Source: CAYNOZ01 sp964398955
GTDB taxonomy: Archaea > Methanobacteriota_B > Thermococci > Thermococcales > CAYNOZ01
Length of the DNA stretch: 8,358 nucleotides
Assembly (NCBI GenBank): GCA_964398955.1
Contig: CAYNOZ010000065.1
Coordinates: forward strand, 1 to 8,358
Direction: 5' to 3'
Under the pieces are notes generated by a model. The model had not been told where the DNA came from and ran no database searches. It was given only the letters and a program-made list of their open reading frames with translations. Positions 1 through 5,066 of the stretch are shown piece by piece; positions within the stretch are counted from its first letter, which is position 1, and each line of letters opens with the position of its first letter. Position numbers and translations under genes: made by a program.

Positions 1-50
1 CTATGGTCTGGCAGCACCATAAACAAGCCCCTTCCTTTAAGGCGGGGTAG
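1..50 (+). CDS. tnpB: C-terminal end of a TnpB (IS605 OrfB-type) protein, partial
   Basis: An open frame enters from the left edge and ends at TAG 48-50. Its last residues read KQAPSFKAG, which resembles the tail I know from archaeal IS200/IS605 OrfB/TnpB proteins (KQEAPxFRxG-stop). As in those elements, the last codons lie inside the GC-rich hairpin of the element's right end. TnpB is an RNA-guided endonuclease linked to IS200/IS605 transposons. Only about 15 codons are visible, so the catalytic RuvC and zinc-finger parts cannot be checked and the upstream gene could be intact or broken. A competing frame at 2-22 ends in GLAAP-stop but does not explain the hairpin overlap. Moderate confidence, resting on tail resemblance plus the adjacent hairpin. 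Confidence 0.42.
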   Translation, partial: MVWQHHKQAPSFKAG

Positions 51-55
51 TTGAC
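1..55 (+). mobile_element. Right end of an IS200/IS605-family element
   Basis: Two stem-loops lie in tandem. TATGGT (2-7) pairs with ACCATA (16-21). GCCCC (27-31) and GGGGT (44-48) flank an inner CC/GG stem. They are followed by AGTTGAC (49-55). A GC-rich imperfect hairpin followed by GGGGTAGTTGAC is the right-end pattern I associate with archaeal IS605/IS1341-type elements. In such elements this segment also forms the 3' scaffold of the TnpB guide RNA, with the guide copied from the flanking DNA. If so, the guide would begin near position 56. The left end and any tnpA are outside the window. Confidence 0.42.
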
Positions 56-149
56 AAATACACCCTATGTTAATATTTAGCTACTCTGATGAGACTTCCC
101 TCTTAGCTTATTCACAATTGCTCCTCATGACAAAGGGGATTTCTCTGTT

Positions 150-174
150 ATAAGTTAAAATAAGTTCATAAGTT
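150..174. repeat. Three direct copies of ATAAGTT
   Basis: ATAAGTT occurs at 150-156, 160-166 and 168-174, just downstream (minus sense) of the DUF5320 stop codon. The spacing (10 and 8 nt) is roughly one helical turn. It could be a binding site or a chance product of A+T-rich DNA. The rest of 56-192 shows no gene. Confidence 0.35.
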
Positions 175-192
175 AATTAGAAGGAATAGGTA

Positions 193-600
193 TTATTTTT
201 TACTTTCTAATTCGTTTAATCTCTTTTCTACAGCTTCTAGTTCTTTTTTTAATTCTTCTGCATAGTTTTTAAGATCTTCTATTTCGTCTTCTTCTTTATA
301 CTCGTACTTTACCGGAGTTAAAGATCTTTCGTAAGTTAAATCTTTATCTATATCATATCTTGGAACTGGGATCTCTCTAGGTGGATAATTCCAAAATCTT
401 AAGCCAAATCTTGGTCTTAGTCCAAAACCTCTTCCTCCTCTAAAACCGTATCCAAATCCAGGTCCTTTCCATCCACGACCTCTGCCACCTCTAGGAAAAC
501 CTCTTGTATACCCCGGGCTGGTATAACCGGAACAAATTCCTAATCCTCTACCAGTTCGTGGTCCATATCCATACGGACCGGTTCGATCTCCAAATGGCAT
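193..600 (-). CDS. DUF5320-type Gly/Arg/aromatic-rich protein with C-terminal coiled coil
   Basis: This 135-residue protein begins with the family hallmark: MP, then a GD-x-TGP motif (residues 4-9), then GPRTGRG (13-19) and a single Cys23. Residues 1-70 are low complexity, with about 23 Gly and 12 Arg plus many Phe/Tyr, including RGG-like clusters near 37-43 and 54-58. Residues 71-100 form a Pro/Tyr/acidic linker. Residues about 101-133 are a charged heptad-like helix (EIEDLKNYAEEL...) that should form a coiled coil. DUF5320 proteins are widespread, small and functionally undefined in anaerobic archaea and bacteria, so no function is assigned. The ATG start is supported by GGTGA at 605-609, 4 nt upstream, and a TATA box at 631-638. 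It appears to be transcribed alone. Confidence 0.85.
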   Translation of the reverse strand: MPFGDRTGPYGYGPRTGRGLGICSGYTSPGYTRGFPRGGRGRGWKGPGFGYGFRGGRGFGLRPRFGLRFWNYPPREIPVPRYDIDKDLTYERSLTPVKYEYKEEDEIEDLKNYAEELKKELEAVEKRLNELESKK

Positions 601-630
601 ACCATCACCGTCTACACATAAGTATAGAAG

Positions 631-643
631 TATAAAAAATTTC
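631..643 (-). promoter_or_regulatory. TATA/BRE promoter of the DUF5320 gene
   Basis: Read on the minus strand, GAAATTTTTTATA contains a TTTTTATA box (631-638) preceded by a purine-rich BRE-like GAAA. The expected start, about 25 nt downstream, falls near 608-612. That leaves a very short leader that still includes the GGTGA ribosome site at 605-609. Confidence 0.5.
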
Positions 644-670
644 CCCTATATGAGAAAAAATAAACACTGA

Positions 671-714
671 AAAACAAAACACACCAAAAAAGAAAAAAAT
701 ATTAAACCAAAAAA
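671..714 (-). terminator. Oligo-T terminator of the response-regulator gene
   Basis: Immediately after the TGA stop (715-717), the minus strand has several T runs of 5-7 nt separated by a few bases (710-714, 691-698, 686-690, 671-674). This is the U-rich signal typical of archaeal intrinsic termination. No strong hairpin is seen. Confidence 0.5.
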
Positions 715-1479
715 TCATCCATTCTCTTCCTTTAATCTATGTCTCTCCGTAATATCATGACAAAAAGCCACAGAACCTTTCAACCTACCATTACGATCAT
801 AAAAAGGATATCTACGAGTCTCAAAATAATACTCCTCATCCTTAACCAAAACACGAACCTTATAAGTTAAAGACTCTTCAGATCCCATCACTTTATCCTT
901 CTTATTCTCAATAATTTCGGAACTCTTAACTTCCATAAAATCTTCTTCACTCTTACCAATCAAATTCTCCTTAGGCTCCTCAAGATAATCAGAAACAGCA
1001 TCATTAATTAACCTATACTTCCCCTCCAAATCCTGGAACATAATAGGAAAATCAACAGTTTCAATCATCTGCTCATATTTCTCCAAATCCTTATTACCCC
1101 GCCAATGATTCACCTCATCAACTATTGCCTGAGCAAGAACCCCGTACTGAGTCTTAGGATCAGAACCCTTCTGTAAATACCTATCAGCACCTAAATTCAA
1201 AGCATCCATAGCAACATCTTCACGACCCTTACCAGTGAAAACAATGAAAGGAACATCACAATTCCTATCCTCCCTTACAACCCTAAGAAATTCTAAACCA
1301 TCCATACCAGGCATCTGATAATCAGAAACAATACAATCAAAATCATTACGATCCATAAGATTCAAGCCCTCTTCACCGGACTCAGCAGTATCAATAAAAA
1401 GCCTATCATCTTTTCTCTCTAAAAACATCCTACCCTGCTGAAGAATTCTAGATTCATCATCAACAAACAACACACGCAA
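715..1479 (-). CDS. REC-PAS response regulator without an output domain
   Basis: This is a two-component receiver fused to a sensor domain. Numbered from the TTG start, residues 1-120 are a complete receiver: Asp7-Asp8 acidic pocket, Asp53 phosphoacceptor in SDYQMPGMDG, Thr82 in FTGKGRED, and Lys104 in LQKG. This FTGKGRED/YLQKG style is common in methanogens and haloarchaea. Residues about 135-246 form one PAS domain ending in the usual DITER motif. The protein then stops, where hybrid kinases would continue into HisKA/HATPase, and the DNA beyond the stop is non-coding and T-rich. The TTG at 1479 is preferred because GGGAGGGGT lies 4 nt upstream and the receiver's first strand starts there. 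An in-frame ATG at 1506 would add nine residues. Partner kinase and output are not visible in the window. Confidence 0.85.
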   Translation of the reverse strand: MRVLFVDDESRILQQGRMFLERKDDRLFIDTAESGEEGLNLMDRNDFDCIVSDYQMPGMDGLEFLRVVREDRNCDVPFIVFTGKGREDVAMDALNLGADRYLQKGSDPKTQYGVLAQAIVDEVNHWRGNKDLEKYEQMIETVDFPIMFQDLEGKYRLINDAVSDYLEEPKENLIGKSEEDFMEVKSSEIIENKKDKVMGSEESLTYKVRVLVKDEEYYFETRRYPFYDRNGRLKGSVAFCHDITERHRLKEENG

Positions 1480-1483
1480 ACTT

Positions 1484-1492
1484 ACCCCTCCC
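1484..1492 (-). promoter_or_regulatory. Strong ribosome binding site deciding the TTG start
   Basis: The minus strand reads GGGAGGGGT, 4 nt before TTG 1479. It lies inside the alternative reading frame opened by ATG 1506, where it would encode Leu-Gly-Gly-Val. This favours TTG as the main start. Confidence 0.55.
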
Positions 1493-1536
1493 AATAACTC
1501 AAACATTCCAAATAAAAAAATTAGTACTTCTAATAA

Positions 1537-1544
1537 TTATATAA
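1537..1544 (-). promoter_or_regulatory. Candidate TATA box for the response-regulator gene
   Basis: TTATATAA on the minus strand places transcription start near 1512-1515. The leader would be about 33 nt to the TTG start and would contain the ribosome site. The surrounding DNA is very A+T-rich, so other TATA-like words exist. Confidence 0.35.
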
Positions 1545-1858
1545 CTATTAAAATTCTATAAAATGCTAAAAATTTAGTAGACTAAATTTAATCTTAAATC
1601 TAACCTTATAAATTTGGTATATTAATTTTGAATGACTTCTTAAAATGTTTATATATAAAAATTTGAATTAATTTATTTTATAAATTTTACGATAAGTAAT
1701 TTTGCAGCTTATTTTAAGGGATACTGAAACCGTATGGAAAATTTGTACTTTATTGGTGTAATGTTTCTTCTTTGTTTGGTTAGGGTTTTGAGAAAAGAGT
1801 TTTTTTGAATTTTTAGGTGAGATAATTTAGAATTTTATTTTCAGATTTTCAATAAAAC

Positions 1859-1866
1859 TTATATAT
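1859..1866 (+). promoter_or_regulatory. TATA box for the 71-aa membrane protein, probably leaderless
   Basis: TTATATAT is centred about 27 nt upstream of ATG 1890, so transcription should start at or next to the start codon. There is no Shine-Dalgarno sequence in between, which agrees with a leaderless mRNA. Confidence 0.5.
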
Positions 1867-1889
1867 TTTTATGTATTATTTAAGTTATT

Positions 1890-2105
1890 ATGATGCAGTA
1901 TTTAGATTTGATTATTGAAATTGTGGCTTTCATAATTGCGATTATATTATTGCAAGGGGATATTAGAAGTAAAGGGATTGATAAGAAGTTTTATTATATT
2001 TGGGGTGCTTTATTAATAGTTGGTATGGTATTTTTCGGTGCTTTTGGGATAATGTTTGTTGCTGTTGTGTATTATATTTGGAGTAGGCATTTTAAAAATG
2101 TTTAA
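1890..2105 (+). CDS. Small two-helix membrane protein of unknown function
   Basis: This is a 71-residue protein with two hydrophobic helices, about residues 6-22 (LIIEIVAFIIAIILLQG) and 39-63, joined by a short basic loop (DIRSKGIDKKF). It ends in a basic, aromatic tail (YYIWSRHFKNV). By the positive-inside rule the loop would be cytoplasmic. I do not recognise a family. Two ATG codons stand in tandem (1890 and 1893), and the TATA spacing supports initiation at the first. Its coding strand is T/G-rich, with codons such as TTG, GTT and ATT, like the surrounding plus-strand DNA. The gene is convergent with the 55-residue membrane gene at 2144-2311, with only 38 nt between stops. The reading frame looks real, but the function is open. 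Confidence 0.6.
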   Translation: MMQYLDLIIEIVAFIIAIILLQGDIRSKGIDKKFYYIWGALLIVGMVFFGAFGIMFVAVVYYIWSRHFKNV

Positions 2106-2106
2106 G

Positions 2107-2139
2107 TTCTTTTTTGTTTTATTTCTATGTTTTTTTTCT
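2107..2139 (+). terminator. Oligo-T terminator after the 71-aa membrane gene
   Basis: T runs of 6, 4 and 8 (2111-2115 region, 2117-2120 region, 2130-2137) follow within 35 nt of the TAA stop, between two convergent genes. The minus strand has no matching T run here, so the signal serves the plus-strand transcript only. Confidence 0.5.
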
Positions 2140-2143
2140 GTGT

Positions 2144-2311
2144 TTAGAATTTTTTGTTCATGTTTAGTATTGCTGCTGCTCCTAGTCCTAGCATTACTAG
2201 GGTTCCTAGTATCATGAGTAGTGGGTTGCCTTCGAATGATCCTATTATTGATAGTATTCCTAGGACTACTACTAGGCTTATTAATCCGCTTGTTATGAAT
2301 TTTTTTATCAT
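2144..2311 (-). CDS. 55-residue two-helix membrane protein
   Basis: This minus-strand frame runs from ATG 2311-2309 to TAA 2146-2144. It encodes a basic N-terminus (MIKKF), a first helix about residues 6-24 (SGLISLVVVLGILSIIG), a short polar turn (SFEGNP, 25-30), a second helix about 31-49 (LLMILGTLVMLGLGAAA), and a basic end (NMNKKF). The alternation of polar caps and hydrophobic helices, with both ends positively charged, is not expected by chance and supports a real small membrane protein. It lies 64 nt downstream of the HTH_10 gene on the same strand and could be co-transcribed with it. Alternatively it could use a weak TATA-like TTAAAATAA near 2334-2342. No Shine-Dalgarno is visible and no family is recognised. 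Confidence 0.6.
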   Translation of the reverse strand: MIKKFITSGLISLVVVLGILSIIGSFEGNPLLMILGTLVMLGLGAAAILNMNKKF

Positions 2312-2375
2312 GATATCAGATTGTTTTTGTTTTGTTTATTTTAAGTTTTTGGTGTTTTTATGGGTTTTCTGTTTT

Positions 2376-3065
2376 TTATTGTTTTTTGTATTCTTCGTGC
2401 AGTATCTTCATAATTTTTTTCTCTGCGCTTCTTATATGTTCTGTGAATGTGGTTCTTGATATGTTTAAGTAGTCTGCTACTTCTTCTGAGTTGTGCGTTC
2501 TTGGCCATTCGAAGTATCCTAGTTCATATGCTGTAGATAGTACTTTCATCTGGGTTTCTGTTAGTTCGTGTCTTAGTACTTCTAGGTCGAAGTGGTCGTT
2601 TACTAGTTCTTCTTGGGTTTTTGGTTTAAACCATACGTTGGTTTCTACGGGTGATGCTTGTTCTACTTTTTTTTCTAGGGTTTTTGGTTTGCAGTTATCA
2701 TACAGGATTACTGGGAATCTTTTGAAACCATTTTTTACTGTGAGGTGTCCCCATAGTATTGTTTTTGATTCGAATAGTGCGTTTAGTACTCCGTAAGCTT
2801 TTTTTACTGCTAGTATTTCTTGTGTTGATTGGGTTTGATTTATTTTTTCTGCGTATTTTATGGTTTCATGTTCCTTTAGTATGTTTAGAAGTTCTTTTAC
2901 AGCTTTTTCGTTGTTCTGTAAGATAATTTTAAGGTATGATTCTTTTTTCCCTAGGATGAATGGTAATTCTAGGGTTATTTTTGGCCATTTTTGGGTGAAT
3001 TTACATAGTGGTCCATCTAGGTGCTGTACGTTCAGTATTCCGAATGTTGGTTGTTTTTTCCGCAA
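2376..3065 (-). CDS. HTH_10 (bat-type) transcriptional regulator
   Basis: This is a 229-residue DNA-binding regulator. Residues about 168-222 match the HTH_10 (bacterio-opsin activator type) domain: LTETQMKVL, then AYELGYFEWPR, SEEVADYLNIS and TFTEHIRSAEKK, which is very close to the family consensus. Residues about 1-155 form the variable N-terminal half typical of this family, presumably a ligand- or signal-sensing fold; no GAF or PAS motif is evident. The start is TTG 3065-3063, with GAGGA at 3073-3077 upstream. The next upstream in-frame codons give no ATG before a stop, so TTG is the only reasonable choice. The length is usual for single-domain HTH_10 proteins. The gene is divergent from the symporter operon, which it may control, and also possibly its own promoter. 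Confidence 0.9.
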   Translation of the reverse strand: MRKKQPTFGILNVQHLDGPLCKFTQKWPKITLELPFILGKKESYLKIILQNNEKAVKELLNILKEHETIKYAEKINQTQSTQEILAVKKAYGVLNALFESKTILWGHLTVKNGFKRFPVILYDNCKPKTLEKKVEQASPVETNVWFKPKTQEELVNDHFDLEVLRHELTETQMKVLSTAYELGYFEWPRTHNSEEVADYLNISRTTFTEHIRSAEKKIMKILHEEYKKQ

Positions 3066-3097
3066 AATTTTTTCCTCAATCTAAAGATGTTTGGAGA

Positions 3098-3107
3098 TTA
3101 TATATAA
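3098..3107 (-). promoter_or_regulatory. Promoter of the HTH_10 gene
   Basis: TTATATATAA is a perfect palindrome serving as a TATA box on the minus strand. Transcription should start near 3076-3080, directly before the GAGGA ribosome site and about 12-15 nt before the TTG start. The box lies about 55 bp from the TATA box of the divergent symporter operon. Confidence 0.55.
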
Positions 3108-3159
3108 GTTACCCCCTAATAATGCAGGTTTTTTAGTCCATAACTTTGTAGGATGCACA

Positions 3160-3168
3160 CTTATAAAC
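3160..3168 (+). promoter_or_regulatory. Promoter of the symporter operon
   Basis: CTTATAAAC resembles a TATA box and puts the transcription start near 3187-3191. A TCAAGTCAA direct repeat (3188-3196) inside an imperfect TGG...CCA inverted repeat (3181-3200) overlaps that start and is a possible operator. The leader would be about 80 nt and contain the short ORF at 3213-3272. Confidence 0.45.
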
Positions 3169-3212
3169 TTAATCTCATTCTGGTTAATCAAGTCAATCCA
3201 AAACAAAAAAAT

Positions 3213-3272
3213 ATGCTTTCTTTTGGCTACGATGAGGTAAGATCGTTGATTTATACATATGGAGGTAGTTAG
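3213..3272 (+). CDS. Possible 19-codon leader ORF abutting the transporter small subunit
   Basis: ATG 3213 opens a frame encoding MLSFGYDEVRSLIYTYGGS and closing with TAG 3270-3272. That stop directly touches the ATG of the next gene, in the same frame. The GGAGGT ribosome site of the next gene (3261-3266) is read here as Gly-Gly. Such an arrangement would couple the two translations. If the host decodes UAG as pyrrolysine, as many methylotrophic methanogens do, read-through would append 20 residues to the small subunit. No Shine-Dalgarno precedes ATG 3213; an A-rich run does. It may simply be the untranslated leader. Confidence 0.3.
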   Translation: MLSFGYDEVRSLIYTYGGS

Positions 3273-3530
3273 ATGTCTGAATCTAAGAAAAAAGAAAATA
3301 AGGGTACTAAGTTGAAGGAACCCATACAGTATCCTAAACTGTGGATAGTGATGGCAATACTCATCGCTTTCAACGTTCCATGGATATTTCCTGAAGGAAC
3401 GATAAGACCATTAATAGGTGGATGGGTACCAATATGGGCATTTGTGTCATTTCTTTCAACTCTAGGTATATCTATCTGGATATCAATTGTGATAAGAAAA
3501 TATTGGAAACTAGAACCAGGAGGAAACTAA
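3273..3530 (+). CDS. Small membrane subunit of a sodium:solute symporter (DUF3311-like)
   Basis: This 85-residue protein has a lysine-rich cytoplasmic N-terminus (1-20), a first helix about 22-39 with an NVPWIFPEG exit, and a second helix about 50-75 (GGWVPIWAFVSF then an Ile-rich run), followed by RKYWKLEPGGN. Two-helix proteins of this size encoded directly before an SSS-family symporter are typical of the DUF3311 class, whose members are thought to act as accessory subunits. I assign it by size, topology and position rather than by a diagnostic motif, and DUF4212-like is an alternative. GGAGGT at 3261-3266, 6 nt before ATG 3273, is the strongest ribosome site in the window. The large subunit starts 3 nt after its stop, with GGAGG at 3519-3523 inside this gene, so translation is likely coupled. 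Confidence 0.7.
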   Translation: MSESKKKENKGTKLKEPIQYPKLWIVMAILIAFNVPWIFPEGTIRPLIGGWVPIWAFVSFLSTLGISIWISIVIRKYWKLEPGGN

Positions 3531-3533
3531 ACT

Positions 3534-5057
3534 ATGCCACAATTCAACTTTGGATGGATAGGAATAATCGGAATAGTATTATACCTTGCTGTACTACTAG
3601 GAATAGCAGTTTACAGAGGACGTGGAGTCGATAGTGACGACATGAGCGATTACTATCTAGGTGGATTAAAAATTGGACCATTAGTATTATTCTTCACATT
3701 GTATGCAACCCAGTTTAGTGGTAACACCGCTGTTGGATATGCTGCCGTAGCTTATAGACAAGGATGGTGGTGGATGTTATCAATACCATACTTCCTAACA
3801 ATATACGTAACATATACAGTATTCGGACCAAGATTACAGGTACTAGCAAATCTAAGAGGATACATAACCCCTAGTGATTGGGCAGAAGATAGATTCGACT
3901 GGAACATGATAGGACTAGCCACATCAATCCTATTCGCATATGCATGCGCTAATTACTTACTAGAACAGTTAGTAGCCATGGGGCACATGGTAGGAGGTAT
4001 AACAGCCGGATACATACCTTACCAGGTTGGAGTCGTTGCACTACTAATAATTATGTTAGTATATGAATGGTGGGGTGGATTAAAAAGCGTTGCAACAGCT
4101 GATACCGTCAACGGAATAGCATTAATGATAGGTATTCTTGCAACATTAATAATGGCTATAGTATTCTTTGGAGGTCCAATAGCTAGTGCTGAATACGCAC
4201 TTCAAAATGCACCAGATATATTAGGAGCACCGTCCACATCAGCATCGATAAACTGGCTAAGCTTCCTCTTTCTAACTGGTATTGGAGCAGCAGTATACCC
4301 ACAAGCAATCCAGAGAATATATGCTGCAGAAGACGAAGAAGCTTTGAAAAGCGGGATAACCGGTATGGCATGGGCACCTTACATTACATCAGGATTCGTT
4401 TTCTTAATCGGGTTAATAGGAATAGGTGTTATACCTGGTCTAGGAACAATGCAGTCTGAAGAAATTGTGCCTATGTTGATGAATAGAATTAGCTCTTTCG
4501 GTGCTATACCTAAAATATTCATGATTTTAATGGGTGCTGGAATAATAGGGGCGATAATGTCAACTGCAGATTCAGTACTGTTGACTTTTGAATCTATATT
4601 GTCTAAAGACTTGTACGGTAGCTATATTAATCCTGAGGCTTCAGAAGCTAAACAAGTTAAGTTCGGTAAGATAGTTGGTACTATAAGCTTGTTTATTCTG
4701 TTGATTGTAGCCTGGGAAGCTCCTGCAACGTTGATGCAAATATTTGTGTTTAAATTTGAAATGCTGATTCATGTTGCGCCAGTATTCCTTCTTGGACTGT
4801 TCTGGTCTAAACTTAGTAGAAATGCTACTATGGCCGGTTTAATTGTTGGAGTTATTGTTTCAATTGCTTTGAAGATAATGTATGGAAATGTTTTCGGTAT
4901 ACATGCCGGTATAGTGGGTTTAGGAGTTAATTTTGCAATTTGTATAGTTGGAAGTATAATCTCACCTGCCACTGCTCGTATGCAGGAGAGAATGAAGTCT
5001 TTAACAACTATACCTAACGAAGAGAAAGAAAAAGAAAAAATAAAAGCTATGAAATAA
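3534..5057 (+). CDS. Sodium:solute symporter, SSS family, substrate unknown
   Basis: This is a 507-residue integral membrane transporter with about 13 predicted helices, usual for SSS proteins. Recognisable family elements are ATQFSGNTAVG (58-68, first core helix, near the sodium site), GGLKSVATADTVNG (181-194, the classical SSS signature), YPQAIQRIYAAED (255-267), and MSTADSVLL (342-350). In PutP and vSGLT, the Ser/Thr of the last motif bind the second sodium ion. Gln60 stands where PutP has Asp55. The last 25 residues are a charged cytoplasmic tail. The substrate cannot be read from sequence; the C-C lyase gene 9 nt downstream makes an organic acid plausible. Codon choice changes sharply near 4380-4450: leucine is mostly TTA/CTA before and mostly TTG/CTG after. 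Confidence 0.92.
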   Translation: MPQFNFGWIGIIGIVLYLAVLLGIAVYRGRGVDSDDMSDYYLGGLKIGPLVLFFTLYATQFSGNTAVGYAAVAYRQGWWWMLSIPYFLTIYVTYTVFGPRLQVLANLRGYITPSDWAEDRFDWNMIGLATSILFAYACANYLLEQLVAMGHMVGGITAGYIPYQVGVVALLIIMLVYEWWGGLKSVATADTVNGIALMIGILATLIMAIVFFGGPIASAEYALQNAPDILGAPSTSASINWLSFLFLTGIGAAVYPQAIQRIYAAEDEEALKSGITGMAWAPYITSGFVFLIGLIGIGVIPGLGTMQSEEIVPMLMNRISSFGAIPKIFMILMGAGIIGAIMSTADSVLLTFESILSKDLYGSYINPEASEAKQVKFGKIVGTISLFILLIVAWEAPATLMQIFVFKFEMLIHVAPVFLLGLFWSKLSRNATMAGLIVGVIVSIALKIMYGNVFGIHAGIVGLGVNFAICIVGSIISPATARMQERMKSLTTIPNEEKEKEKIKAMK

Positions 5058-5066
5058 GGTGTTAAT

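Larger units (their letters stand above)
1507..1889. other. A+T-rich intergenic region with promoters and a possible 24-codon ORF
   Basis: This stretch of about 380 nt separates the minus-strand response regulator from a plus-strand membrane gene. It holds several TATA-like words, including a palindromic TTTATATATAAA-type run near 1648-1659 and TTTATAAA near 1677-1685. A 24-codon plus-strand ORF (1734-1808) begins MENLYFIGVMFLL and is hydrophobic with a basic end. It sits about 50 nt after the second TATA word but has only a weak purine stretch (AAGGGA) as a ribosome site. It may encode a microprotein or nothing. No tRNA, rRNA or known riboswitch was recognised. Confidence 0.4.

Noticed and set aside
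86..93. CTGATGAG resembling a box C motif or a hammerhead ribozyme core
   Set aside because: No correctly spaced D/D' and C' boxes follow, and no GAAA with flanking stems is found, so neither a C/D RNA nor a hammerhead can be built.
2154..2459. Plus-strand open frame opposite the small membrane gene and the end of the HTH_10 gene
   Set aside because: Low-complexity Ser/Pro then Phe-rich product with no start signals. It is explained as the complement of the two minus-strand genes.
3108..3212. Search for a riboswitch or tRNA-like fold in the leader between the divergent promoters
   Set aside because: Only short imperfect repeats were found; no conserved riboswitch core or cloverleaf could be drawn.
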